Shown: positions 7,291-14,747 of the stretch, in pieces | How positions within the stretch are numbered: the stretch's first letter is position 1 | How the letters are laid out: each line of letters begins with the position of its first letter | Assembly: GCA_902812455.1 (NCBI GenBank) | Contig: CADDZH010000103.1 | Coordinates: forward strand, 1-18,935 | Direction: 5' to 3' | Origin: Chloroflexota bacterium | Lineage (GTDB): Bacteria > Chloroflexota > Ktedonobacteria > Ktedonobacterales > Ktedonobacteraceae | Length of the DNA stretch: 18,935 nucleotides | Program-made: the position numbers and the translations under genes | The notes under the pieces: model-generated | Databases searched by the model: none | What the model was told of the DNA's origin: nothing | Seen by the model: only the letters and a program-made list of their open reading frames with translations

Positions 7291-7509
7291 TGTGCATTCT
7301 CCTTATTGCATTTCTCCCATTGTTGATATCTGTTGACATAGAGAACACGTATAATCCTCAGGGTAGGTAACTCACCTGAATATGAGCCAGCCCTAGAGCT
7401 TCCTTAAGAACTGGAAACCAGGACGCGGGAATAGCAGATAAAAGCGCCAGAAGGAAACAAGTAGGAGAAGAACGTGAAGTGGGCATAAGAGCAAGACTAC
7501 AAAATATAA
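7291..7509. other. 219-bp intergenic region between the hypothetical gene and tRNA-Arg
   Basis: No gene is recognised. On the plus strand a perfect TTGACA (7333-7338) and a perfect TATAAT (7350-7355) lie only 11 bp apart, too close for a standard promoter. A short leader and the RBS of the minus-strand hypothetical gene occupy 7291-7306. Confidence 0.4.
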
Positions 7510-7582
7510 CGCCGCCGAGAGGATTCGAACCTCCAACCTAACACTTAGGACGCGCTTGCTCTATCCATTGAGCTACGGCGGC
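7510..7582 (-). tRNA. tRNA-Arg (anticodon CCU)
   Basis: The complement folds into a full 73-nt cloverleaf. The acceptor stem GCCGCCG pairs with CGGCGGC and the discriminator is G. The D-arm is GCTC/GAGC around AATGGATA. The anticodon stem AGCGC/GTGTT (with G-U pairs) holds the loop GTCCTAA, giving anticodon CCT. The variable loop is AGGTT, and the T-arm GGAGG/CCTCT encloses TTCGAAT. It reads AGG codons. The 3' CCA is not encoded. Base 32 is G, where a pyrimidine is usual. The 3' end runs into TTATATTTT, which could serve as a transcription end. Confidence 0.96.
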
Positions 7583-7594
7583 ATGTTGCGCATA

Positions 7595-7624
7595 ATTGTA
7601 CTACATCATGTCAATCTAGGACAA
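7595..7624 (-). promoter_or_regulatory. Probable tRNA-Arg promoter
   Basis: On the minus strand, TTGTCC (complement of 7619-7624) and TACAAT (complement of 7595-7600) are separated by 18 bp. The -10 box ends 12 bases before the mature tRNA 5' end, a normal distance for a tRNA gene. Matches to the sigma-70 consensus are 4/6 and 5/6. Confidence 0.42.
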
Positions 7625-7701
7625 TGCTTCTATAAGTCCTGGCTTTTCCTCTTACCGGTACTTCCTCTCACTTTTTTCATCTCGCTGCCGATGAGGCATC
7701 C

Positions 7702-9018
7702 TTAGCTTGAAGCTGTCCAGATATTGCCCGGTCCACTATAGCTACCGGCCTCTCCCCAGGCAATTTGTGTTCCTCCATGATCATCGACTCCCATCTGGAA
7801 GTAATCTCCATAGGGCGAACCAAAGCCGCTTGGGGTCAGGTAGCTATATCCTGCGACGTAGCTCGATACCTGAGTTTCGCCGCTCCACGTCGAACCCCCG
7901 TCACTGCTGGCTCTATAAAAGAGATTCCAGGAACCGGTACGCATATCCATCCACCCGATCCGTACATCCCCACTGGTTTGCCCTGTCGTAATAGCCGGGA
8001 AGCAATGCTCAACTCCTTGCGCTGCCAATGACATGTCCTGGCGAGGGGAATAGCTGGCTCCATGGTTCACTGACTTCGCGAAGTAGATGCGTTCGGGAGC
8101 ATAATCGGTCTGATCAACTGTTGAGTTCCACAACAGGTAAATGCTATCATCACTGCCAACGGCCATCGTCATTTGAGCACTGAGGAAGGCATAGCCACAA
8201 TTGGAGCAGGGGTAAGGCGCACCACTTACTCCAATCAATGTGAGGCTCCAGCTTTGCCCACCATCACGTGATTGGCTTACATAGAGATTGACCGGTCCTT
8301 TTGCCCCACCATTTTGCGTGAAACCATCCCAACTGAAGTAGATGTTTCCCTGGGAATCTATAGCTCCACCGCCAGCCAGCGACCAGCCAAGTTGTGTACT
8401 ACCATCGTTGATCAGGTAGGTGTTCCAGGTCTGGCCGCCATCATGCGAAATTGAGGCGTAAATTTTTTGGGCAGCGTTGAAAGCCACAGCAATCGTTTGC
8501 CCCCGCACGGCCAGGATATCTTTATCGGTGGCCCGCTGCAAATTCTCAACAATCACCGGCCCTGACCAGCTCTGACCAAAGTCCACGGACTTCATGACCG
8601 CAATCGAGGACTTGTTGTTTTGCAGGAACGAAGCCCAAACGGTCTCGCCATCGATCGGATCGACGACAATTTGCGGGTCATACTGCCCACCAACAACTGG
8701 CTCGGGGTCAATTGGTGTGGGTGTACTCCATGTCCGGCCACGGTCATTAGAGACCTGGAGCAAAACATGCAGGTCACAGGCGCTACAAGTTTGTTGCCCT
8801 GGGACATCATAGTGCTTGTAGAGGACATAGACATGCCCATAGCGGTCAGCAGTCAGGGCTGGTTCCCAGTCATTTCCCTTCGGAAAACCCAGGCGTGTTT
8901 GGGGCGTAAAACTGGTTGCCCCGTGGGCTGGAACATACGAGCAAAGGAGCACTACAACGCCTATAATTAAGCTACAGGCTAGAAGGGGCAGAAGGTAGTG
9001 GCGTGATGTATTGAGCAT
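7702..9018 (-). CDS. Secreted BNR/Asp-box beta-propeller protein (sialidase-like fold)
   Basis: This is a 438-residue exported protein. A hydrophobic N-terminal segment (about residues 8-29) followed by AHGA at 32-35 looks like a signal peptide. Six Asp-box repeats (SxDxGxTW) are spaced through the chain: SNDRGRTW (90), SVDFGQSW (144), SHDGGQTW (191), SRDGGQSW (250), a degenerate SVNHGASY (316) and SSDGGSTW (371). This predicts a six-bladed propeller as in sialidases and related glycan-binding or exo-acting proteins. I could not identify the sialidase FRIP motif or its Arg triad, so sialidase activity is doubtful. CSAC (78-81) and CSNC (271-274) may form surface disulfides. The ATG at 9018 has AAGGA 8 nt upstream; an in-frame ATG at 9024 is too close to that RBS. 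Confidence 0.85.
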   Translation of the reverse strand: MLNTSRHYLLPLLACSLIIGVVVLLCSYVPAHGATSFTPQTRLGFPKGNDWEPALTADRYGHVYVLYKHYDVPGQQTCSACDLHVLLQVSNDRGRTWSTPTPIDPEPVVGGQYDPQIVVDPIDGETVWASFLQNNKSSIAVMKSVDFGQSWSGPVIVENLQRATDKDILAVRGQTIAVAFNAAQKIYASISHDGGQTWNTYLINDGSTQLGWSLAGGGAIDSQGNIYFSWDGFTQNGGAKGPVNLYVSQSRDGGQSWSLTLIGVSGAPYPCSNCGYAFLSAQMTMAVGSDDSIYLLWNSTVDQTDYAPERIYFAKSVNHGASYSPRQDMSLAAQGVEHCFPAITTGQTSGDVRIGWMDMRTGSWNLFYRASSDGGSTWSGETQVSSYVAGYSYLTPSGFGSPYGDYFQMGVDDHGGTQIAWGEAGSYSGPGNIWTASS

Positions 9019-9068
9019 CTTCATTTTCCTTAACTATGTGAAACTGAAGGGTTTACTTGTCTGCCCTA

Positions 9069-9098
9069 AGTCTAGGATAGACTTTCCCATTGTGTCAA
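9069..9098 (-). promoter_or_regulatory. Candidate promoter of the beta-propeller gene
   Basis: On the minus strand a perfect TTGACA (complement of 9093-9098) precedes TAGACT (complement of 9069-9074, 4/6 match) with an 18-bp spacer. This would give a leader of roughly 45 nt before the start codon. Confidence 0.4.
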
Positions 9099-9295
9099 GT
9101 GCCTAGCGGAACGTTCCTGTGCGCATTGTCGCATGGAATTGAGTCGCGAGCGCATCACCTTACGTAATAGAACTGGTCTCAAGGCGAAGATGGAGGAGTG
9201 AGAAACGCGAGGCAGAGTAATGTAGTTTAGCATACAGATAGGGTGCGCAGGTGAAGGTATACTTTGTTAGAATAGATAGATGAGGAGGAAGCATT

Positions 9296-9778
9296 ATGAT
9301 ACGAGAGATATTCATGGGTGTGGTTGCCGGAGCCGTGGGAACCGTTGCACTCAACGTGAGCACCTATACGGATATGGCTATCCGCGGTCGCCCATCGAGC
9401 AACGCTCCAGCACAGTTGGTCAACGCGTTGGCCAGGTTCGCCGGCCTTGCCCCCTCTGGTCAAGGTGGCAGTACGCAAGACCAGACGGTGCAGCATCGCG
9501 AGAGCGGGCTTGGTGCCTTGTTCGGCTACGCGAACGGCCTGGGCACGGGTCTCGCCTATGGGCTGCTGCGAGAACAGTTTGACGAAGTGCCCATCCCGCT
9601 GGCCAGCATTGGCGTGGGCTTGACCGCGATGGCGGCCAGTGATGTACCGCTCATCGTCTTGCGAGTGAGCAATCCGAAGACCTGGGGTGTCTCGGGCTGG
9701 CTCGCCGATATCATCCCTCACCTCATTTACGGCCTGGTCACAGTCACCACTTATGAAGCGTTGAGGAACATGGATTAA
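9296..9778 (+). CDS. Conserved-type small membrane protein (unknown function)
   Basis: This 160-residue protein has about four hydrophobic helices: residues 5-22 (small-residue-rich, GVVAGAVGTVALNV), 72-91, 98-122 and about 135-152. A hydrophilic loop (about 30-70) contains the motif YTDMAIRGRPSSNAP. I have a sense of similar Ala/Gly-rich proteins with a TYxDMAxRGRP motif in Actinobacteria, but cannot name a function. A strong RBS (GAGGAGG, about 9281-9287) precedes the ATG. The radical SAM gene starts 20 bp after its stop, so the two are probably co-transcribed, which hints at a role in or at the membrane for the same pathway. Upstream, TATACT at 9258-9263 could be a -10 box, but no convincing -35 was found. 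Confidence 0.8.
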   Translation: MIREIFMGVVAGAVGTVALNVSTYTDMAIRGRPSSNAPAQLVNALARFAGLAPSGQGGSTQDQTVQHRESGLGALFGYANGLGTGLAYGLLREQFDEVPIPLASIGVGLTAMAASDVPLIVLRVSNPKTWGVSGWLADIIPHLIYGLVTVTTYEALRNMD

Positions 9779-9798
9779 CGTGCCAAGAAAGAGAGAAC

Positions 9799-11364
9799 AT
9801 GAACACCAACTCATTCCACCCTGGCGCGCCTGTGGGCACGAAGCATGACGCCGACTATGTCTTCTATGAATTGACCCGCAGTATTTGTCCCGAGTGCCGC
9901 CGGGTGATAGACGCTCATATCATCTTGCGCGAGAACAAGGTCTATATGCGCAAACGATGCCCTGAGCATGGGCCATTCGAAGCCCTGGTCTATGGTGATG
10001 CCAGGGCCTACACGTCTGCGGCGAAATTTAACAAGCCGGGCACCATCCCACTGGCTTTTTCCACGCCTGTTGAGCGGGGATGCCCGCACGATTGTGGCCT
10101 GTGCCCCGATCACCAGCAGCACGCCTGCCTGGGGATCATCGAGGTGAACAGCGCGTGCAACATGGACTGCCCACTGTGCTTTGCCAATGCAGGCGCTGGT
10201 TTTAACCTGACCCTGGAAGAGGTGGAAGGTATCCTGGATCACCTGGTCGAGACCGAAGGCACCCCTGAAGTGGTGCAATTCTCAGGTGGCGAACCCTCAA
10301 TCCATCCACAGATTGTGCCCATGATGCGAGCGGCCAAAGCGCGCAACATTCGCTATGTGATGCTCAATACCAATGGCAAGCGGATCGCTGACGACGACAG
10401 CTTTCTCGCAGAACTGGCAGGCATTCGCCCCTCGATCTATTTTCAGTTTGATGGTTTTGCGCCAGAGACCTATCGTGTGCTGCGCGGTGAGCCTGATATC
10501 CTTCCCCAGAAGCTGCGTGCGCTCGATCGCCTGGCAGCCGCCGGACTCAGTGTAGTGCTCGTACCGGCCATCGAACGCGGCGTTAACCTTCACGAAGTGG
10601 GGGCCATTGTGCAGTTCGCCATCCAGCACCCGGCGGTGCGCGGCATCAATTTCCAACCTGCCTTCCATGCTGGTCGCTATGGGGAACACGATCCGCTGCA
10701 GCGCATCACTATTCCAGACATCCTGCAGGCGCTGGAAGAGCAAACCAATGGCACCTTTCTGGTCAGTGACTTTGTCCCCGTGCCCTGCTGCTTCCCCACC
10801 TGCAACTCGGTGACGTATGCCTTCATCGATGGTGAGACCATTTTGCCGCTGCCGCGCGTGCTCAACGTGGATGACTACCTCGATTACATTACCAACCGTG
10901 TCACCCCTGATCTCTCCGGCGATATCAAAGCAGCGCTGGAGGGCCTGTGGTCTTCTTCTGCTGTAGCAGGGTCAGAGAAAGCTGCGCAGCAATTCGCCAT
11001 TTCGTGCGCTGCCTGCGGCCTGGCGGATGGGTTTGATGTGAGCGCCTTTGCCGAGCATATCTTCATGATCATGCTGCAAGACTTCATGGACCCCTGGACC
11101 TTTAATCAGAAGAACGTGATGAAGTGCTGTAAGGAAATCCTCCTGCCCGACGGCAAGCAAATCCCCTTCTGTGCATACAACAGCGTGGGCTATCGCGAGC
11201 AGGCGAGAGAGCAGCTTGCAGCACGCGAACGAGCGCGCAACCAGGCTCGCCGTAATGGCAGCATCTATATGCCGCCACCGCTAATGTTTACCTTTGAGCA
11301 GCCATCAGGTCAGGCTCGTCCTGCCAGTGGCATGAAGCGTCAACACGCGAGTACGCGCTCATGA
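9799..11364 (+). CDS. Radical SAM enzyme of the MJ0619 / tetraether lipid synthase-like family (COG1964)
   Basis: This 521-residue protein should bind several iron-sulfur clusters. The radical SAM site is Cys120, Cys124, Cys127 (CNMDCPLC) with SGGEP at 162-166. It is flanked by extra cysteines. The N-terminal CPEC (30-33) with CPEHG (54-58) forms a rubredoxin-like site. GCPHDCGLCPDH supplies 95, 99 and 102, with Cys110 nearby. Further sites are CCFPTC (330-335), CAAC (403-406), CC (443-444) and Cys458 (IPFCAYN). This order matches COG1964, whose archaeal members include MJ0619 and the tetraether lipid synthase that joins lipid tails by C-C bonds; other members may do other radical chemistry. 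The C-terminal 50 residues are Arg/Gln-rich. It overlaps the methyltransferase gene by 4 bp. The family is confident; the substrate is unknown. Confidence 0.88.
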   Translation: MNTNSFHPGAPVGTKHDADYVFYELTRSICPECRRVIDAHIILRENKVYMRKRCPEHGPFEALVYGDARAYTSAAKFNKPGTIPLAFSTPVERGCPHDCGLCPDHQQHACLGIIEVNSACNMDCPLCFANAGAGFNLTLEEVEGILDHLVETEGTPEVVQFSGGEPSIHPQIVPMMRAAKARNIRYVMLNTNGKRIADDDSFLAELAGIRPSIYFQFDGFAPETYRVLRGEPDILPQKLRALDRLAAAGLSVVLVPAIERGVNLHEVGAIVQFAIQHPAVRGINFQPAFHAGRYGEHDPLQRITIPDILQALEEQTNGTFLVSDFVPVPCCFPTCNSVTYAFIDGETILPLPRVLNVDDYLDYITNRVTPDLSGDIKAALEGLWSSSAVAGSEKAAQQFAISCAACGLADGFDVSAFAEHIFMIMLQDFMDPWTFNQKNVMKCCKEILLPDGKQIPFCAYNSVGYREQAREQLAARERARNQARRNGSIYMPPPLMFTFEQPSGQARPASGMKRQHASTRS

Positions 11365-12197
11365 GAATGGAGAACGGAATGGACAGGAGAACAGGCACAC
11401 CTGCAAGCGTTCAGGCTGATGAGCTGAAGGCTTGCTGCGCCGCTGTGTATGCAAGCGACTGGGCGCGCCTCCTGCTGGGCGAGTCATTCCATCCTGGCGG
11501 CCTGGCCTTGACGGAACGGCTGGGAATGCTGCTTAACCTCGGGCCAGGGAAGCGTGTGCTGGATATCGCTGCTGGTCAGGGAAGCAGCGCCATCTTCCTG
11601 GCTCAACGCTTTGGCTGCGAGGTCACCGGCGTCGAATACAGCAGCGAGCTGGTACGTGAAGCGGCTCATGCGGCTGAGGCTGGCGGCCTGGCTGACCGCG
11701 TGCGCTTCGAGCAGGGGGATGCTGAGCATCTCGTTGTTGCAGATGGCCAGTTTGATGCCGTGATCTGCGAGTGCGCCTTCTGCACCTTTCCGAACAAACG
11801 GGCTGCGGCCAGCGAATTCGCGCGTGTGCTGCGGCCTGGTGGCAACGTTGGCCTGAGCGATCTGGCGCGCTCAGGCGAGGTGCCTGCAGAACTGCAAGGG
11901 CTGCTTGCCTGGATTGCCTGCATCGCTGATGCCTTGAGCGTCGAGGAGTACGTGCGCTACCTTGAGGATACAGGCCTCAGAGTTGAGCGTATCGAGCCGC
12001 ATAATGATGCGCTCGTCACACTGGTACAAGACGTGCGCACGAAGCTGCTGAGGGCTGAGCTGCTGGTCAAGCTGAAGCACATAGATGCACCCGCTGTCGA
12101 CTTTGAGCAGGCGAAGTCCCTGGCGCGTGCAGCCGCCGAGGCCGTGAAAGCCGGGCGCTTCGGGTATACGCTGATCATCGCCACGAAGCCGGATTGA
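11361..12197 (+). CDS. Cysteine-rich class I SAM-dependent methyltransferase
   Basis: This is a 278-residue UbiE/ArsM-like Rossmann methyltransferase. Motif I is VLDIAAGQGSS (67-77), the acidic end of the second strand is VTGVEYS (88-94), the next SAM contact region is FEQGDAEHL (116-124), and the post-I region is VLRPGGNVGLSD (156-167). Unusual are its cysteines: Cys25-Cys26, Cys86, Cys136/138/141 (ICECAFC) and Cys187. Arsenite methyltransferases use cysteines to hold the metalloid, but the spacing here differs from the classical ArsM pattern, so the substrate is open: metalloid, thiol, lipid or cofactor. The start overlaps the radical SAM stop (ATGA), a sign of coupling; a second ATG at 11379 with GGAG 6 nt upstream may be the true start, six residues shorter. 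It is the last gene of the three-gene operon. Confidence 0.87.
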   Translation: MRMENGMDRRTGTPASVQADELKACCAAVYASDWARLLLGESFHPGGLALTERLGMLLNLGPGKRVLDIAAGQGSSAIFLAQRFGCEVTGVEYSSELVREAAHAAEAGGLADRVRFEQGDAEHLVVADGQFDAVICECAFCTFPNKRAAASEFARVLRPGGNVGLSDLARSGEVPAELQGLLAWIACIADALSVEEYVRYLEDTGLRVERIEPHNDALVTLVQDVRTKLLRAELLVKLKHIDAPAVDFEQAKSLARAAAEAVKAGRFGYTLIIATKPD

Positions 12198-12270
12198 GCA
12201 ATCTATAGAAGAAGCAGTTGGGAGCCCCGATCTCCTGCTCCGCTTTGGATGAGAATTACCAGCGGACTGA

Positions 12271-12291
12271 AACCCTCTGCCAAGGGGGGTT
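12271..12291. terminator. Weak hairpin between convergent genes
   Basis: AACCCTCT (12271-12278) can pair with GGGGGGTT (12284-12291), including G-U pairs, around a 5-base loop. It lies in the 120-bp gap between the methyltransferase gene and the converging egtD, where a terminator is expected. No T-run follows on either strand, so this is a low-confidence call. Nothing else was recognised in the gap. Confidence 0.25.
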
Positions 12292-12317
12292 CAATGCAAG
12301 GAGGCTCCATCGTTCAG

Positions 12318-13298
12318 TTACGTACGCTCATCCACTGTGAGATACTGCACACTAAACCACCTTTGTGGATCTGTCCATACTCGCTCGACTGAAAAACCTA
12401 CCGTTGCCGCAAACTGTGCAAACTCTTCGAGCGTATATTTGTAGGAGCTCTCAGTCCAGATGCTTTCGCCACATTTGAAGGGGATCTCCACCTCTCCGAT
12501 GCGCACGACCTGGTTTTTGAGGCTCACCAGGTGCATCTCGATCCGGCTCTCGCTCGGATTATAAAAAGCATAGTGCGTGAATTGGTCGAGCCGAAAGTTC
12601 GCATCCAACTCGTCGTTGATTCGCGCCAGCAGGTGCAGGTTGAATTGTGTGGTCACTCCCTGTCGATCATTGTAGGCCGCATGCAGCACACTGCAATCCT
12701 TCTTCAAGTCGACTCCGATCAACAGACCACCACCTTTGCAGACTTTGGCAATCTGTTTCAGAAAGCGCCTGGCTGGCTCAGGCTCAAAGTTGCCGATGGT
12801 CGAGCCAGGAAAATAGGCGACTCTGCGGAAGGCGGGCTTTGTCGGGGCCGGGATCTCAAAGTCGCTTGTGTAGTCAGCACATACTGGAAGCACTTCCAGC
12901 CAAGGATAGGCCGCAGCGAGTGTTGTTACCGATTGCAGTAGCTGGTCTTTCGAGATGTCTATGGGTACGTACCCAGCAGGAGTATGCAGGGCCTCCAACA
13001 GCATGCGCGTCTTCTTACTACTGCCGCTTCCGTACTCGATGAGCAGGCAATTTGGTCCCAGCAGCGCAACCATCTCAGCAATTCGCTCTTGCATGATATG
13101 CAGTTCTGTGCGTGTGAGGTAATACTCCTCAAGTTCACAAATTTGCTCGAACAGGCGCGAACCGGCGGCATCATAAAAGTATTTACTGGGCAGTTCCTTT
13201 GGCGATTTTCGTAACCCTTGCAACACCTCGTCACGGAAAGTGGTGCGCTGCGGCTCAAAATCATAGAGCCGCAGCACGTTTTCTTTCTGCTGCAACAT
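12318..13298 (-). CDS. egtD: L-histidine N-alpha-methyltransferase EgtD (ergothioneine biosynthesis)
   Basis: This 326-residue enzyme trimethylates the alpha-amino group of histidine with three SAM molecules to make hercynine, the first step of ergothioneine synthesis. Its length is typical (about 320). Motifs are YFYDAAGSRLFEQICELEEYY (split by the family as substrate loop, 40-60), the SAM-binding IEYGSGSSKKT (87-97), YVPIDIS (110-116), FPGSTIGNF (163-171) and VDLKKD (196-201). By position, Asn170, Glu283 and Ser285 (WTESS) correspond to the histidine-binding Asn, Glu and Ser of mycobacterial EgtD. The ATG at 13298 lies one base after the egtB stop, with a G-rich GGGGGGTG as RBS; upstream in-frame codons lie inside egtB and are not used. 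It is the last gene of its operon. Confidence 0.95.
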   Translation of the reverse strand: MLQQKENVLRLYDFEPQRTTFRDEVLQGLRKSPKELPSKYFYDAAGSRLFEQICELEEYYLTRTELHIMQERIAEMVALLGPNCLLIEYGSGSSKKTRMLLEALHTPAGYVPIDISKDQLLQSVTTLAAAYPWLEVLPVCADYTSDFEIPAPTKPAFRRVAYFPGSTIGNFEPEPARRFLKQIAKVCKGGGLLIGVDLKKDCSVLHAAYNDRQGVTTQFNLHLLARINDELDANFRLDQFTHYAFYNPSESRIEMHLVSLKNQVVRIGEVEIPFKCGESIWTESSYKYTLEEFAQFAATVGFSVERVWTDPQRWFSVQYLTVDERT

Positions 13299-13299
13299 G

Positions 13300-14598
13300 T
13301 TACACCCCCCGGGCGAGTCGAATACCCATAAATTGCCACTGGGCATTGGCTGGGAAGAAGTTGCGATAGGTGGGGCGAATATGCGAAAGGGACGTGGCGC
13401 ACGAACCGCCGCGCAGCACATACTGGTTGCACATGAACTTCCCATTATATTCGCCGACCGCACCTGGTGCTGGCTTGAAGCCTGGATAGGGAGCATATGA
13501 ACTTTGTGTCCATTCCCAGACATCGCCGTACATCTGTGCCAGTTTCCCGCCCGTCGTGCTGCTCTTCAAAGGAGCGGGATGAAACAAGCCATCCTCGACG
13601 AAATTCCCTTCGATAGGAACATCATGTGCTGCGACCTCCCATTCAGCTTCGGTCGGTAGTCGTGCATCTGCCCAGCGAGCATAGGCATCAGCTTCAAAGT
13701 AGCTCACATGACACACAGGCTCAGCCGGATCTACTTCACGCAACCCGGAGAGCGTCATCATCCACCAGTGCCCATCTCGCTTTTCCCAATACAGGGGGGC
13801 ATTCCACTCTTCCTGCTGCACGGTGGCCCAGCCCTCAGAGAGCCAGAGCAGCGGATTGTCATAGCCGCCGTCTTCCATAAAGGCAAGATATTCACCGTTC
13901 GTGACTAAGCGTGAAGCCAGTTGGAACGACTGCACAAACTGGCGGTGCCGTGGTCCTTCATTGTCAAAGGCAAACCCTTCTCCCTCATGTCCGATCCAAT
14001 AGACCCCCTCAGGAAAGGACACCCATTCCAAAGGCGGAACACTTGATGTACCGGTGGGGGCGCGCTCGACATAGGCTGGATAGAGCGGATTGCAGGAGAG
14101 AACATGCTTTATATCGGTGACGATCAGCTCCTGGTGCTGCTGTTCATGATGCAGGCCGAGGAGAATAATGGGCGCTAATTCTGCTAGTCGTCTCTCACCG
14201 AGCTTCTCCAACAGGGCAAGGACATGCTCATCGACGTACCGGCGGTACTGGTAGGTCTCCTTGACAGTAGGCCGGGAGATCAGACCACGTTTCGGTCGAC
14301 AGTGTCGTTGTCCTAGTGTGTTGTAATACGAGTTGAAGAGATAGGCATACTGTGGATGAAGGCGCTGGTAATCTGGAAGCGCGGGTAAGAGGAGAAAGGT
14401 TTCCCAAAACCAAGTCACGTGCGCAAGGTGCCATTTGGTTGGGCTGACATCTGGCATCGACTGAATAACGTAATCTTCGGTGACAAGCGGCTCACATAAC
14501 TGCTCAGTAAAACGGCGAACATGCTGGTACTGCTCTACGAAGTAACGATTTGACTGAGATTCAGCAACGAGCGTATGTTCTTGTTTGAACATGGTCAC
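13300..14598 (-). CDS. egtB: EgtB, non-heme iron hercynine sulfoxide synthase
   Basis: This 432-residue enzyme joins hercynine to a thiol donor (cysteine or gamma-glutamylcysteine) using O2 and Fe(II). The N-terminal DinB-like half supplies the iron histidines: by alignment with Mycobacterium thermoresistibile EgtB these are His60 (HLAH), His151 and His155 (HHEQQH). The C-terminal half (about residue 190 on) is an FGE-sulfatase domain with RLPTEAEWEVAA and GDVWEWTQSSY, and ends with NQYVLRGGSCATSLSHIRPTYRNFF. I start it at a GTG at 14598, seven bases after GGAGG; the ATG two codons later (14592) is farther from the RBS, and an ATG at 14628 lies upstream of it. No egtA or egtC is seen, so cysteine as donor, as in type-II EgtB, is possible but unproven. 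Confidence 0.95.
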   Translation of the reverse strand: MTMFKQEHTLVAESQSNRYFVEQYQHVRRFTEQLCEPLVTEDYVIQSMPDVSPTKWHLAHVTWFWETFLLLPALPDYQRLHPQYAYLFNSYYNTLGQRHCRPKRGLISRPTVKETYQYRRYVDEHVLALLEKLGERRLAELAPIILLGLHHEQQHQELIVTDIKHVLSCNPLYPAYVERAPTGTSSVPPLEWVSFPEGVYWIGHEGEGFAFDNEGPRHRQFVQSFQLASRLVTNGEYLAFMEDGGYDNPLLWLSEGWATVQQEEWNAPLYWEKRDGHWWMMTLSGLREVDPAEPVCHVSYFEADAYARWADARLPTEAEWEVAAHDVPIEGNFVEDGLFHPAPLKSSTTGGKLAQMYGDVWEWTQSSYAPYPGFKPAPGAVGEYNGKFMCNQYVLRGGSCATSLSHIRPTYRNFFPANAQWQFMGIRLARGV

Positions 14599-14728
14599 TA
14601 TGTATCCTCCTTTTTTGTTTTGACCCATGTTGGCGAGCGACAGGCTTTCAAGGGGAAGCAGCAGAGTTCAGCCCATCGGTAGCTTTTGCCTATAAGCGGG
14701 CAATCAAATACGCTGCCTGGTCGCCATC

Positions 14729-14747
14729 CTCTCCTTCTGCAGGAGAG
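14729..14747 (-). repeat. Hairpin directly after the dsrE-like stop codon
   Basis: A perfect 7-bp inverted repeat, CTCTCCT / AGGAGAG with a 5-base loop, begins right at the end of the DsrE-family gene. No T-run follows on the minus strand, so it is more likely an mRNA-stability or attenuation element within a dsrE-egtB-egtD transcript than a full terminator. The rest of the gap up to egtB (14599-14728) shows no gene. Confidence 0.35.

Noticed and set aside
7333..7355. Perfect TTGACA and perfect TATAAT on the plus strand
   Set aside because: They are separated by only 11 bp, far below the 16-19 bp of a working sigma-70 promoter, and no gene follows on that strand.
8962..8985. Lipobox-like LLAC near the N-terminus of the propeller protein
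   Set aside because: The hydrophobic stretch continues past this Cys for about ten residues, so the signal peptide region ends later, and Leu at the -2 position is uncommon in lipoboxes.
13299..13523. 75-residue N-terminal extension of EgtD
   Set aside because: It overlaps the C-terminal FGE domain of EgtB in another frame, and the ATG at 13298 gives the normal family length.
14599..14628. Longer EgtB start at ATG 14628
   Set aside because: It would include the strong GGAGG ribosome binding site inside the coding sequence; the GTG at 14598 is correctly spaced from it.
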